A stretch of DNA of 64,000 nucleotides from Firmicutes bacterium UBA5486 (GTDB lineage Bacteria; Bacillota; UBA4882; UBA10575), in assembly GCA_002427045.1 (NCBI GenBank), contig DIPO01000059.1, positions 46,438 to 110,437 of the forward strand. The letters are read 5' to 3'. The notes below the pieces were generated by a model. The model was not told where the DNA came from, did no database searches, and was given only the letters and a program-made list of their open reading frames with translations. Shown one piece after another: positions 53,099 through 61,569 of this stretch (position 1 is its first letter; each line of letters opens with the position of its first letter). A program made the position numbers and the translations under genes.

Positions 53099-53842
53099 AT
53101 GATCGGAAAAGCGATTAGAATGAAACGAATTTTTAAAGATGATAACAAGGCAGTAATATCAGCGCTTGACTTTGGGGCGTTTGTTGGAACTGTTAAGGGC
53201 CTAGAACAGCCAAGAACTATAGTAAAAAAGATCGTGGACGGCGGGGCCGATGCCTTTATCATGACTCCGGGTTTTGCTAGGGCTACACATGATATTTTTG
53301 CTGGTAAAGCAGGATTGATTATGAGGGTAACCGGGGGATGCAGTAAATTTAACACCTCAAGTGGGCTGCATACCTTAACAACTAGTGTTCAAGAGGCAAA
53401 TTTACTTGGCGCAGATGCAGTATGCAATATGGTATTTGTAGGCCATGAAGAAGAGCAAAGAATGTTTGAAATTATGCAAGGATTAAGTGAAGAGTGCCAT
53501 AAGTACGGGCTTCTTCTCTTTGCTGAACTTTTGCCATCAGATTTTAATAAATCTTACGATTCCGAATGGATTGATTTATGTGTAAGACTGGGCTATGAGT
53601 ATGGAGCCGATGTGATCAAAACATATTATACTCCGGAAAATTATTCAGAAATAGTTAAAAACTGTCCTGTACCGGTTGTGATGGCAGGCGGGCCAAAAGA
53701 CTGTAGTATATATGATAATGTAAAAAGAGCGATTACTGAAGGAGCTTCGGGAGTGGCGATTGGTCGAAATATTTTCCAATCTGAAGATCCAACCAAAACA
53801 GTAAGTGAGCTTGTAAATATTGTTCACGGGGGGAACGAATAA
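53099..53842 (+). CDS. DeoC/LacD-family class I aldolase (LsrF-like)
   Basis: This 247-residue TIM-barrel lyase has the Schiff-base Lys174 in YGADVIKTYYTPEN and the phosphate-binding GGPKD and GVAIGRNIFQ motifs of the DeoC/LacD/archaeal FBP-aldolase superfamily; ISALDFGAF marks the first strand. It would split or transfer a unit from a phosphorylated sugar or keto acid. LsrF and ADH synthase-like enzymes are nearest by pattern; the true substrate is unknown. ATG with GGAGGG upstream. The alcohol dehydrogenase gene begins two bases after its stop. Confidence 0.85.
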   Translation: MIGKAIRMKRIFKDDNKAVISALDFGAFVGTVKGLEQPRTIVKKIVDGGADAFIMTPGFARATHDIFAGKAGLIMRVTGGCSKFNTSSGLHTLTTSVQEANLLGADAVCNMVFVGHEEEQRMFEIMQGLSEECHKYGLLLFAELLPSDFNKSYDSEWIDLCVRLGYEYGADVIKTYYTPENYSEIVKNCPVPVVMAGGPKDCSIYDNVKRAITEGASGVAIGRNIFQSEDPTKTVSELVNIVHGGNE

Positions 53843-53844
53843 TA

Positions 53845-54864
53845 ATGAAAGCAGCAATTTATAAGGGCCCGGGAGTAATTGAGATTGAGGATATTGAGGC
53901 TCCTAAGATGAAAAAGGATGAGTATCTGGTCAAGGTTGTTTATAGCGGATTATGTGGAACAGATGTAAAGACCTATAAACAAGGGCATAGATACTTTGAG
54001 CCTCCTTGCATTCTTGGACATGAGTTTAGTGGGGTAATTGTTGATGCCGGAGAAGATGTTGATAAAAGTCTGATACAAAAAAAGATTACTTGTGCACCTT
54101 ATGTATCATGCAATAATTGTTCTGAATGCCGGAAGGGGCTTTATGAGTTATGCAATTGTAAGGATGGTATAAGTAGTGGAACTTTTACTGAATATATAAC
54201 CATCCCCAAAAATGTCGCCGAAAAAGGCATGGTTGTTGTAAATAATGATTGTAATATGTCAGAATTATCACTTTCCGAACCTGTTGCTTGTGTTTTAAAT
54301 TCTGTAAGAAAACTGGATTTTAAACCGGGTAGTAATGTTCTGATTATGGGAGCAGGTTCGATGGGGCTTATTCATGCGGAAATATTTACAAAATTCGGGG
54401 CTAACAAAGTGCTTGTAACGGACTTTAATGAGCAAAGGTTGAAGGTTGCTCAACAATTAGGAGCTGCTGTTGCCAACCCAAAGAAAACCGCAATCAAAGA
54501 ATGGATAAAGGAGCAGACTAGTGGTGAGGGTTTAGATTATATAGTAGTAGCGATTGGAGCTCCTGCCGCAGTTGAAGAGGCTTTTAACTATGCGGACAAT
54601 GGGACAATAATTAATATTTTTGGTGGATTAGCCAATGGTTCCCGGATAAATATTGATCCTAATATTATTCATTATAATGAAGTCAAATTAATAGGGAGTT
54701 TTGGTTTTGCACCAAATGATTTTAAGATGGCAGCTAGGCTTCTGCAATCACAAAGAATAACTTTGGGAAAAATTATAACAGATCATATAGAGATTGATTC
54801 GATCAAGAAGGCTTTTGAACTGTCTTTACAGCAGGAAACAATTAAAGCCGTAATCAGCTTTTAG
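53845..54864 (+). CDS. Zinc-dependent medium-chain alcohol/polyol dehydrogenase
   Basis: This is an NAD(P)-dependent dehydrogenase of 339 residues. The catalytic zinc ligands are in GLCGTDVKTY and LGHEFSGVI. The structural zinc Cys cluster is APYVSCNNCSECRKGLYELC, and the Rossmann motif is VLIMGAGSMGLIHAEIF. The closest pattern is sorbitol/threonine dehydrogenase. It would oxidise a polyol or sugar phosphate within the pathway of this locus; substrate unknown. The ATG lies in TAATAATG after the aldolase stop with GGGGGAA upstream, so it is coupled to the aldolase. Confidence 0.9.
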   Translation: MKAAIYKGPGVIEIEDIEAPKMKKDEYLVKVVYSGLCGTDVKTYKQGHRYFEPPCILGHEFSGVIVDAGEDVDKSLIQKKITCAPYVSCNNCSECRKGLYELCNCKDGISSGTFTEYITIPKNVAEKGMVVVNNDCNMSELSLSEPVACVLNSVRKLDFKPGSNVLIMGAGSMGLIHAEIFTKFGANKVLVTDFNEQRLKVAQQLGAAVANPKKTAIKEWIKEQTSGEGLDYIVVAIGAPAAVEEAFNYADNGTIINIFGGLANGSRINIDPNIIHYNEVKLIGSFGFAPNDFKMAARLLQSQRITLGKIITDHIEIDSIKKAFELSLQQETIKAVISF

Positions 54865-54904
54865 AGCGTATTAAGTCTCTTTGATTAGAAGATGGGGTGA
54901 AAGC

Positions 54905-56611
54905 ATGGGAAACATTATCAGTTGGCAGAATGTCAGTTTTAATTATGAGGGAACAAAACGAAAGGTTTTAAAGGATATCAATATTGATATCAATGAAGGT
55001 GAATTTGTTGTAATTACTGGGCCAACAGGAGCGGGAAAAACCACTTTATGTGAAACCTTAAATGGGGTAATACCCAATTTTATCAAAGGAGACCTTACTG
55101 GTGAAATCATAGTTGATGGTTTGAAAGCCAAAGGTACACCTGTTTATGATATGGCTTCTAAGGTTGGGATGGTTTTTCAAGATCCTGATACTCAGCTTTT
55201 TGGCATGACTGTTGAAGAAGATATTGCCTTTGGCCCTGCTAACTTAGGATTAACCTATGAAGAATGTATGGAACGGGTAGAGAAGAGCATTACAGATCTG
55301 AATATAAAAGAATTAAGAGATAGAAAACCAATTGAGCTTTCAGGCGGTCAGAAACAAAGCGTAAGTATTGCTGGAGTATATGCAATGCTTCCAAAGATAA
55401 TTGTCTTTGATGAACCCACTTCGATGCTTGACCCGGTGGGAAAGGAAAGAGTCTTTTCCATTATTAAGGATATTAATAAGAAATACGGGATCACAATTGT
55501 CCTTGTTGAACATGAAATGAGCGAGATTGTAAAATATGCTGACAAAGTAATTGTGATGAATCAAGGAACGATTCATCTTAGTGGAAAGGTCGAAGAAGTA
55601 TTTCTACAGGTTGATAAACTAAAGGAATTAGGATTAGAGATTCCACAGTCGATCGAATTAAGTTTAAAGCTAAAAAATGATAAATATCTTGACAGAGTAC
55701 TATTAACTCCGGAAGAAGTAATTGATGCCTGTTCTAAATTTAAGCCTAAAGCAGTAATTAGCAGTAAAGAGCAGACAAGGCCAAGGGAAGAAAAGAAGGA
55801 AACGATTATTGAAGTAAGTAAGCTCAGGCATTCTTATCTTGGTGATCATGATGATTTAAAAGGTGTCAATTTATCAATAAACAAAGGCGACTTTGTTGCA
55901 ATCATCGGGCAGAATGGCGCGGGTAAAACTACACTGGCTAGACATATTATTGGGCTGTTAAAACCTAATGAGGGAAGGATCAAGGTTAATGGGAAGGATA
56001 TAGCTGAGAAAAGTGTTGCTGAGCTTTCCAGAGAAGTTGGATATGTTTTTCAAAACCCAGATGAACAGATCTTCACAGATAGTGTTGAAGATGAACTCCA
56101 ATTTGGCCCTACTAATTTAGGGAAAGATTGCGACTTTATAAAAAATATTGTCGATGAAGTACTGCAAGATGTTGGTCTTGAAAAATACCGAAAAGTCTGG
56201 CCTAAGTATTTGAGCAAAGGAGAGCGGCAGCGCCTGGCGATGGGTTCTATTATTACCATGAATCCAGATGTGGTTATTGTTGATGAACCTACTACCGGAC
56301 AGGATTGGCGAGAAACCTTATGGATAATGGATCTATTAAAAAAGCTGAATGACAAAGGGAAGACGATTATTATAATCACCCATAATATGGAGATCGTCAA
56401 CAAATACTGTAACCGGGTTCTAGTTATGTTAAAAGGAGAAATTATTCTAGATGGAACTCCTAAGGAAGTCTTTATTCACGAGGATAAATTAAAGAAAGCT
56501 TATGTACGGCCAACAGATATAACATATATTGCACATAATATTGATTATATGCCTGATAATATAATTTCGGTAAATGAATTCTACCAAGTATTCAAAGAAA
56601 GTGTAATATAA
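54905..56611 (+). CDS. ECF transporter fused double ATPase
   Basis: This cytoplasmic protein of 568 residues holds both ECF ATPases in one chain. Domain 1: Walker A GPTGAGKTT (39–47), signature LSGGQKQ, Walker B IIVFDEPTS, and the Q-loop VFQDPDTQLFG typical of ECF A proteins. Domain 2: Walker A GQNGAGKTT (335–343), VFQNPDEQIFT, signature LSKGERQR (Gly-Gly changed to Lys-Gly) and VVIVDEPTT. Fused A-A' subunits occur in dedicated ECF systems such as YkoD. ATG 54905 with GGGGTGA upstream; the frame opens at 54881. Confidence 0.93.
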   Translation: MGNIISWQNVSFNYEGTKRKVLKDINIDINEGEFVVITGPTGAGKTTLCETLNGVIPNFIKGDLTGEIIVDGLKAKGTPVYDMASKVGMVFQDPDTQLFGMTVEEDIAFGPANLGLTYEECMERVEKSITDLNIKELRDRKPIELSGGQKQSVSIAGVYAMLPKIIVFDEPTSMLDPVGKERVFSIIKDINKKYGITIVLVEHEMSEIVKYADKVIVMNQGTIHLSGKVEEVFLQVDKLKELGLEIPQSIELSLKLKNDKYLDRVLLTPEEVIDACSKFKPKAVISSKEQTRPREEKKETIIEVSKLRHSYLGDHDDLKGVNLSINKGDFVAIIGQNGAGKTTLARHIIGLLKPNEGRIKVNGKDIAEKSVAELSREVGYVFQNPDEQIFTDSVEDELQFGPTNLGKDCDFIKNIVDEVLQDVGLEKYRKVWPKYLSKGERQRLAMGSIITMNPDVVIVDEPTTGQDWRETLWIMDLLKKLNDKGKTIIIITHNMEIVNKYCNRVLVMLKGEIILDGTPKEVFIHEDKLKKAYVRPTDITYIAHNIDYMPDNIISVNEFYQVFKESVI

Positions 56612-56655
56612 GAGAAAAGCCTTATTGGCCAGAGCGCTCATTAGGAGGAGAAAAA

Positions 56656-57468
56656 ATGTTAGTAGACTATAGAAAATGTGATACACCTCTACACAAAACA
56701 AATCCTAAGGTAATACTATTAGGCACTTTAATCGTCATCATCGCTTCGATCTTATGGACTCATCCGCTATACTGTATCGCAGTCTTTCTTGCCCTGATCG
56801 TTTTGGGGAAAATTGCGAAGTTTCCTTGGCAGCAAATAAAATGGTTCTTTAAAGTTGTTATTATTCCAGTGTTATTCATTATGATCATTCAAGGATTTAC
56901 TCTGGATACATCATTATTAAATGCATCATATAAAGATTATACTTTATTTTATCTGTTACCAAACGGGAGAGTCCCTTTCAAGCTGGGAGGATTATTATAT
57001 GGTTTTGCCGCTAGTTTGAAAATCTATATGGTTGTTGTTGCAGTCGCGATCTTAGGTTATACGGTTTCACCTTCAGATATTATACAACTGATCTCAAGAG
57101 TGCCATTTGCCTCCAAACAGGTTATCTTTATATTTTCTACAGCATGGAAGTTTATACCCGTAATCAAAAAACAGATAACGCACCTGCTTGATGCTCAGAA
57201 AACAAGAGGAATGGAACTGGAAAAAGGCAAGCTGATAGAGAGAGTTAAAAAATTGGTGCCGATTGTTACTCCGTTGTTAAGTAATTCGTTGGAGACTGGT
57301 GATCAAATTGCTTTAGCTATGGAATCGAGAGCTTTTGGTACAAAGACCAAGAATAAGTTTATTAAGCCATTAAATTTTAGTTTGACAGATAAGATTCTCT
57401 ATATATTACTCTTAATTTCACTAGTTCTTCTAATATATATGTACACTCTTGGGTATGGAATATTATAA
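56656..57468 (+). CDS. ECF transporter T component
   Basis: This 270-residue membrane protein has about five to six hydrophobic segments and the cytoplasmic coupling helices with Ala-Arg-Gly-type motifs: LLDAQKTRGMEL and, later, ALAMESRAFG. Both match the two conserved ARG-like signatures of EcfT, although the first reads KTRG. It links the S component to the ATPases. ATG with AGGAGGAG upstream, 44 bp after the ATPase gene. Confidence 0.9.
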   Translation: MLVDYRKCDTPLHKTNPKVILLGTLIVIIASILWTHPLYCIAVFLALIVLGKIAKFPWQQIKWFFKVVIIPVLFIMIIQGFTLDTSLLNASYKDYTLFYLLPNGRVPFKLGGLLYGFAASLKIYMVVVAVAILGYTVSPSDIIQLISRVPFASKQVIFIFSTAWKFIPVIKKQITHLLDAQKTRGMELEKGKLIERVKKLVPIVTPLLSNSLETGDQIALAMESRAFGTKTKNKFIKPLNFSLTDKILYILLLISLVLLIYMYTLGYGIL

Positions 57469-57486
57469 AAAAACGGGGTGTTGAGA

Positions 57487-58389
57487 GTGGGCGAAATTGC
57501 AGTTTTAGGAGCAGCAGCCTTAGATACAATAGTTAAAGTTGATAAATTTCCCAATGCCGACGAGATAGTGTTTCCCCTTTCTATTAATAGATATCCAGGC
57601 GGATCAACAGCTAATATTGCCGTTGGACTAAATAGGTTAGGCCTTGAGACGTCTTTTCTGGGTAAAATCGGCGATGATACTGAAGGTTCTTTGATCAAAG
57701 AGGATTTTATCAGAGAAGGTGTTGACACCTTATATTTAGGTATTGAAAAAGGTTCGTCCTCAGCCCAAACCTTTATTGCAGTAAACAAAAGTGGAGAACG
57801 GGTCATATATTCTCTGGGTGGTACGGCACTATATGATCGGGAAACAGAGATTGATCAGGTGGATTTCTCTGATTTCTCAGGATTATATATCGGAGAAGTT
57901 CTCAACAATATTGGAAAAAAAGTAGTTAATAGTGCAAAAGAGTTTAAGATCCCAATTTTTTATAGCCCCGGAGGAATATTCTGTGAATTAGGTTTAGGCC
58001 AAGTGGGTTATATTGTGAAAAATTCTGATTATCTTTTGCTAAACCTCCCGGAATTGAAGCTGTTAGCTGATTGTGATTGTAAAGATGAAGCGATTAAAAA
58101 ACTATTAAATTACGGTGCCCGCAATTTAGTTGTTACTGAGGGGGTAAGAGGCTCCGGATTTTATTCCCAAGACCGCAGTTTTTTTGTAGAAGCATTTAAG
58201 GTGGAAGCGATAGATAGTACTGGTGCTGGGGATTCTTTTACTTCAGGTTTTATCATGGGTATTTATGCAGGTTATAAGATTGAAGAGTGTTTGAAACTAG
58301 GTAATGCCTGTGCTGCTTTTACAGTAATGAAAATGGGGGCAAGAACGGCGATGCCAAGGTTAAGTGAAGTAATGAATTTTATAGGATAG
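57487..58389 (+). CDS. PfkB-family carbohydrate/nucleoside kinase
   Basis: This 300-residue kinase has IAVLGAAALDTIVKVD at the N-terminus, the GG pair in NRYPGGSTANIAVGLNRLG, and the C-terminal PfkB signature DSTGAGDSFTSGF with catalytic Asp249. Members phosphorylate ribose, fructose-phosphates or nucleosides. In E. coli the neighbour pair yegU/yegV has the same combination of ADP-ribosylglycohydrolase and PfkB kinase, which suggests a sugar freed from, or still part of, a nucleoside. GTG 57487 with GGGGTG six bases upstream is the likely start; an earlier GTG at 57478 lies in that site. Confidence 0.9.
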   Translation: MGEIAVLGAAALDTIVKVDKFPNADEIVFPLSINRYPGGSTANIAVGLNRLGLETSFLGKIGDDTEGSLIKEDFIREGVDTLYLGIEKGSSSAQTFIAVNKSGERVIYSLGGTALYDRETEIDQVDFSDFSGLYIGEVLNNIGKKVVNSAKEFKIPIFYSPGGIFCELGLGQVGYIVKNSDYLLLNLPELKLLADCDCKDEAIKKLLNYGARNLVVTEGVRGSGFYSQDRSFFVEAFKVEAIDSTGAGDSFTSGFIMGIYAGYKIEECLKLGNACAAFTVMKMGARTAMPRLSEVMNFIG

Positions 58390-58400
58390 GAACATGTAAA

Positions 58401-59420
58401 ATGATAGATAGAGATGTATTGTATCACAAAATTTATGGAAGTATTTGCGGTTTAGCGATCGGGGATTGCATGGGGATGCCAACAGAGTTTATGACGCCGG
58501 AAGAAATACAAGAAAAGTATGGTTATGTTGATAAACTGGTGACACCCTGTAATCATATACATAAAGATTTAAAATATGGCATGATTACAGATGATACAGA
58601 AATTACACTCCAGATTATTGAAGAGATCATCAAAAACCAAAAATTTGATCTAAAGGTAGCAGTAGAAGCGATTATTAACTGGGCTAAGCACAAAGATGTA
58701 TTTAATAAAAGCTATTTAGGGCCTAGTTCAGCAAAGGCAATCAAGGCTCTTTTAAAAGGTGTTCCGCCTGAAGAGGCAGGTGAATACGGTGCTACTATCG
58801 GTGCCGCAATGAGAGTAACGCCACTGGGATTAATTAATATTGGCAATATACAAAAAGCCATTGCTGATGCTGAAATCATGAGCATACCTACTCATAATAC
58901 AAATCTGGCGATTGCTGGTGCAACGTCGATAGCTGCGGCGATTGCGATTGCAATGGAAGAGGATAGTACAGAAGATCAAGTTTTGGCAGCTGCGCTATAT
59001 GGAGCAAAGGAAGGCGAAAAACGAGGAAACTTGTTAATCGGACCATCATTGCATAAAAGAATTGAGCTTGCTATTGAACTTGTAGACAAGGTGGATGATC
59101 TTTCAAAATGTGCAAGTATCCTTTATGACTATATAGGCGCTGGTTTGCAAACTTACGAAGTAGTGCCAGTTGTGATCGCCTTGTTCTATAAATCAAAAGG
59201 AAATGTAATGAAGGCGATTGAGGCCAGTGTTAATCTTGGAGGGGATACCGATACAATTGGTGCAATGGTAGGGGCATTAGCGGGTGCTTTTTATGGGCCT
59301 GGTAAATTAAATTCCTCAATAATTGAAGAAATAGCAAGCATCAATAATATAGATTTCAAAGTGGTAGCAACTAACTTAACTGAGTTTATTTTGTTACAGA
59401 ACAATATATGCCAAAAATAA
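58401..59420 (+). CDS. ADP-ribosylglycohydrolase-family protein
   Basis: This all-helical protein of 339 residues has the two-magnesium-site motifs of the DraG/ARH family: SICGLAIGDCMGMPTE, MITDDTEITL (~61–70) and, late, VNLGGDTDTIGAMVGALAGA. The family cleaves N- or O-glycosidic bonds of ADP-ribose; small stand-alone members like YegU have unknown substrates and may be nucleosidases. It follows the PfkB gene by 11 bp and precedes a lipoprotein gene by 16 bp. I infer that it breaks the glycosidic bond of the imported compound. Confidence 0.9.
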   Translation: MIDRDVLYHKIYGSICGLAIGDCMGMPTEFMTPEEIQEKYGYVDKLVTPCNHIHKDLKYGMITDDTEITLQIIEEIIKNQKFDLKVAVEAIINWAKHKDVFNKSYLGPSSAKAIKALLKGVPPEEAGEYGATIGAAMRVTPLGLINIGNIQKAIADAEIMSIPTHNTNLAIAGATSIAAAIAIAMEEDSTEDQVLAAALYGAKEGEKRGNLLIGPSLHKRIELAIELVDKVDDLSKCASILYDYIGAGLQTYEVVPVVIALFYKSKGNVMKAIEASVNLGGDTDTIGAMVGALAGAFYGPGKLNSSIIEEIASINNIDFKVVATNLTEFILLQNNICQK

Positions 59421-59436
59421 AAGGGAGGATAAAAAA

Positions 59437-59913
59437 ATGAAAAAAAAGATCTGCTTATTAGTTATCATGGTATTGACAGTTGCGTCTCTGGCAGGGTGTG
59501 GCGCTAAGAAAGAAACATTGCTTACTTTGGTCAATGGGAGTACTAAGATTGAGCTTTCAGAGAAAGACTTTGAGTCAATGGGTTTTGAACAAGAAGTAAC
59601 TGAAGCAAACCTGAGAAAAACATGTTTATTTGGGGGAGTAAAACTTAGCGATTTAATGGATAAAGCAAAAGCTAATGATTGCTCGACAATAAAGGTCATT
59701 GCTAAGGATAAAATGACAGTTGAGATTAAAGCAGAAGATGCCAAAAAATATCCAATCATGCTTGCCAAGACACAAAATGGAGAAAAAATCCCATCAGGAG
59801 AAGGCGGGCCGATCAAGCTGATTTATCCCTACAATCAATATCCGGAAGTAAAAGAGTTATATAAACCATCGCAGTGGAGCTGGTTTGTAGTAAAAGTAGA
59901 ATTTGTAAAATAA
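59437..59913 (+). CDS. Small lipoprotein with molybdopterin-oxidoreductase-like end
   Basis: This 158-residue lipoprotein has a signal peptide ending in LAGC (Cys21). The mature part carries LRKTCLFGGVKLSDLMDKA and ends GGPIKLIYP...SQWSWFVVKVEFVK. That order recalls a minimal sulphite-oxidase/molybdopterin-binding domain (TGVxLxDLL and GGPxRLVxP...W), without a recognisable cofactor Cys in its usual context. Such cut-down domains occur as lipoproteins in anaerobes with unknown roles. ATG with GGGAGGA upstream. It may bind a ligand outside the cell for the ECF system (inference). Confidence 0.7.
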   Translation: MKKKICLLVIMVLTVASLAGCGAKKETLLTLVNGSTKIELSEKDFESMGFEQEVTEANLRKTCLFGGVKLSDLMDKAKANDCSTIKVIAKDKMTVEIKAEDAKKYPIMLAKTQNGEKIPSGEGGPIKLIYPYNQYPEVKELYKPSQWSWFVVKVEFVK

Positions 59914-59976
59914 TAGATTTCCAGGGCGTATATTGTTCGAGCTTAGTGGTTGTTTTAGTTTGCCCGGTGTACGGAA

Positions 59977-60011
59977 GCTCCTGGTTTTGTTAAAAAAACA
60001 AAACCAGGAGC
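59977..60011. terminator. Long perfect hairpin
   Basis: A 15-bp perfect stem, GCTCCTGGTTTTGTT / AACAAAACCAGGAGC, has a five-A loop. No T run follows on +, so it may be a partial terminator or an RNA-stabilising structure between the two halves of the operon. Confidence 0.6.
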
Positions 60012-60052
60012 CTTAAAAATTTGGTTTACAGAGAATGGACTTTAAAAAACCA

Positions 60053-60112
60053 CCCCAGCTTTGCTGGGGCACATAAAATGATAAAAATAGAACTTTCAAA
60101 GCTTACAAAGGT
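60053..60112. repeat. CCCCAGC-headed repeat, copy 2
   Basis: CCCCAGCTTTGCTGGGG, then GCACATAAAATGATAAAAATAGAAC and AGCTTACAAAGG. It matches 25727–25793. Confidence 0.6.
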
Positions 60113-60123
60113 TGTCTCTTTTA

Positions 60124-60215
60124 TCTCATTTTTCGCCTACATAAAATTCCAAGGAAAATCGTGAAAGCTCTGCGGTAGCGTTTTCCTTAGTATAAATTAA
60201 TGGCGAAAAATGAGA
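60124..60215. repeat. Nested palindrome, copy 5 (arm type B, perfect)
   Basis: The outer arms TCTCATTTTTCGCC (60124–60137) and GGCGAAAAATGAGA (60202–60215) are perfect inverted copies. The inner hairpin CCAAGGAAAATCG / CGTTTTCCTTAG encloses TGAAAGCTCTGCGGTAG. It has the same architecture as copies 1 and 4. Confidence 0.8.
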
Positions 60216-60249
60216 ATGACCAGCGACCAGTTTCGAGGGAGTGTATGTG

Positions 60250-61560
60250 ATGAAAAAAATTATTATATACTTCAGCCTATTTTTAGTATTAACTTGTCTC
60301 TTTTCTGGATGTGGAAGTAAAGAAACGATCGTGCTTGAGGGCAATAGTTTAGAAGAGTTTGGGAGTAGCGATAAGGTTGTAATCATTGTTCTTGATGGAT
60401 TTGCTTCAAGATACCTTGATTACCTTGATCAAGATTCGAATTTATTTAATCTCTTGGAATACTCAACATATAATCTGGATGCAAAGACAATCTATCCTTC
60501 TCATACATGTAATGCCCATGTCTCACTGATGACAGGCCTTTATCCTGATCACCATGGAGTTATTGGAAATGTATATTATGATCAGACCGACTATATTAGT
60601 CAAAAAAATATTTATGCTGAGAGAATAGAGGCAAAGACATTATTTGAGATTGCCAAAGAAAACAGTAGAAAAACAGCGATTGTATCCGGTAAGAAAAACA
60701 TGTTAACACTATTTAAAAACGGTTGTGATCTTCAAACAACCATGGTTCAACATCCTGATTATATCAAGAAAGCCCCAAGTTCGAAGGATTCTCAGAATAA
60801 CAAAGAATATTTTAAATACAATTTGAAGACAACAACCTGGGTTTTTAATGCTTTACAAGCGGTCTTATCAAAGGATAGCCCGGATGTAACTCTGGTCAAT
60901 ATCCATTCAGCAGATTATATTGGACATCGATTCGGGCCAGACTCTAAAGAAGTTGAGAAGATCGTAAAACTGATAGATAAGAATATCGGGGAGCTTTTCT
61001 CCTTTATGAAAAAATCCGGGATGCTTGAAGATACTTCAGTGATGATCTTAGCTGATCATGGTATGTCATCTGTATCAAAAGCAATACCTTTAAATGTACT
61101 CTTAGCTAATAATTTTAATAAGGCAGCAGGGATAGTGGATGGCCGGAATGCCTATGTATGGCTTAATGGGGAAAATGAAGCTAAAGTTGTTTCTTTTCTG
61201 CAAAAGCAGAACGGAGTGAAAAAAATAACTTCTAAAGGTTCGATACAGGCCAAAGATCTAAAAGTAGATTGTGAACGCTGCCCTGATCTAATTCTGGATT
61301 CTAAACCGGGTTATTTGTTTATCCCTGAAGCACTGCTTGGAAAATATCAAGGTATGCACGGCTCAACGGAAGATACTGACCTTAGTATTCCGATTATTTG
61401 TTTTGGAAAAGGGATTCCCCAGAAGAAACAGATGAAAGAAGCCAAGATTATTGATTTAGTTCCGATTGTAAGTCAATTAATGGGTTTTGAAGGATACGAA
61501 TTTGATGGGAGAATACCTGAATTAGTAGAAGAAAAGAAAATTAATTATTTTACAAGATAA
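60250..61560 (+). CDS. Lipoprotein phosphodiesterase/nucleotide pyrophosphatase-like
   Basis: This protein of 436 residues has a lipoprotein signal peptide (Cys21 in LFSGC), so it acts outside the cytoplasmic membrane. The alkaline-phosphatase-superfamily metal sites of nucleotide pyrophosphatase/phosphodiesterases are all visible: Asp49 in VVIIVLDGF, nucleophile Thr86 in YPSHTCNAH, SLMTGLYPDHHGVIGN, VNIHSADYIGHRFGP, ILADHGMSSV and the last His in YQGMHGSTEDTD. Family members cut NAD, ATP or dinucleotides to nucleoside monophosphates. ATG 60250 with GAGGGAG upstream is preferred to GTG 60241. Confidence 0.88.
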   Translation: MKKIIIYFSLFLVLTCLFSGCGSKETIVLEGNSLEEFGSSDKVVIIVLDGFASRYLDYLDQDSNLFNLLEYSTYNLDAKTIYPSHTCNAHVSLMTGLYPDHHGVIGNVYYDQTDYISQKNIYAERIEAKTLFEIAKENSRKTAIVSGKKNMLTLFKNGCDLQTTMVQHPDYIKKAPSSKDSQNNKEYFKYNLKTTTWVFNALQAVLSKDSPDVTLVNIHSADYIGHRFGPDSKEVEKIVKLIDKNIGELFSFMKKSGMLEDTSVMILADHGMSSVSKAIPLNVLLANNFNKAAGIVDGRNAYVWLNGENEAKVVSFLQKQNGVKKITSKGSIQAKDLKVDCERCPDLILDSKPGYLFIPEALLGKYQGMHGSTEDTDLSIPIICFGKGIPQKKQMKEAKIIDLVPIVSQLMGFEGYEFDGRIPELVEEKKINYFTR

Positions 61561-61569
61561 GGTGAAGAC

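Larger units (their letters stand above)
59914..60249. other. Repeat-rich gap inside the ECF locus
   Basis: These 336 bp hold a perfect 15-bp hairpin (59977–60011), a CCCCAGC-headed repeat (60053–60112) and a nested palindrome (60124–60215). No gene. The downstream lipoprotein gene may depend on read-through or its own promoter. Confidence 0.55.
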
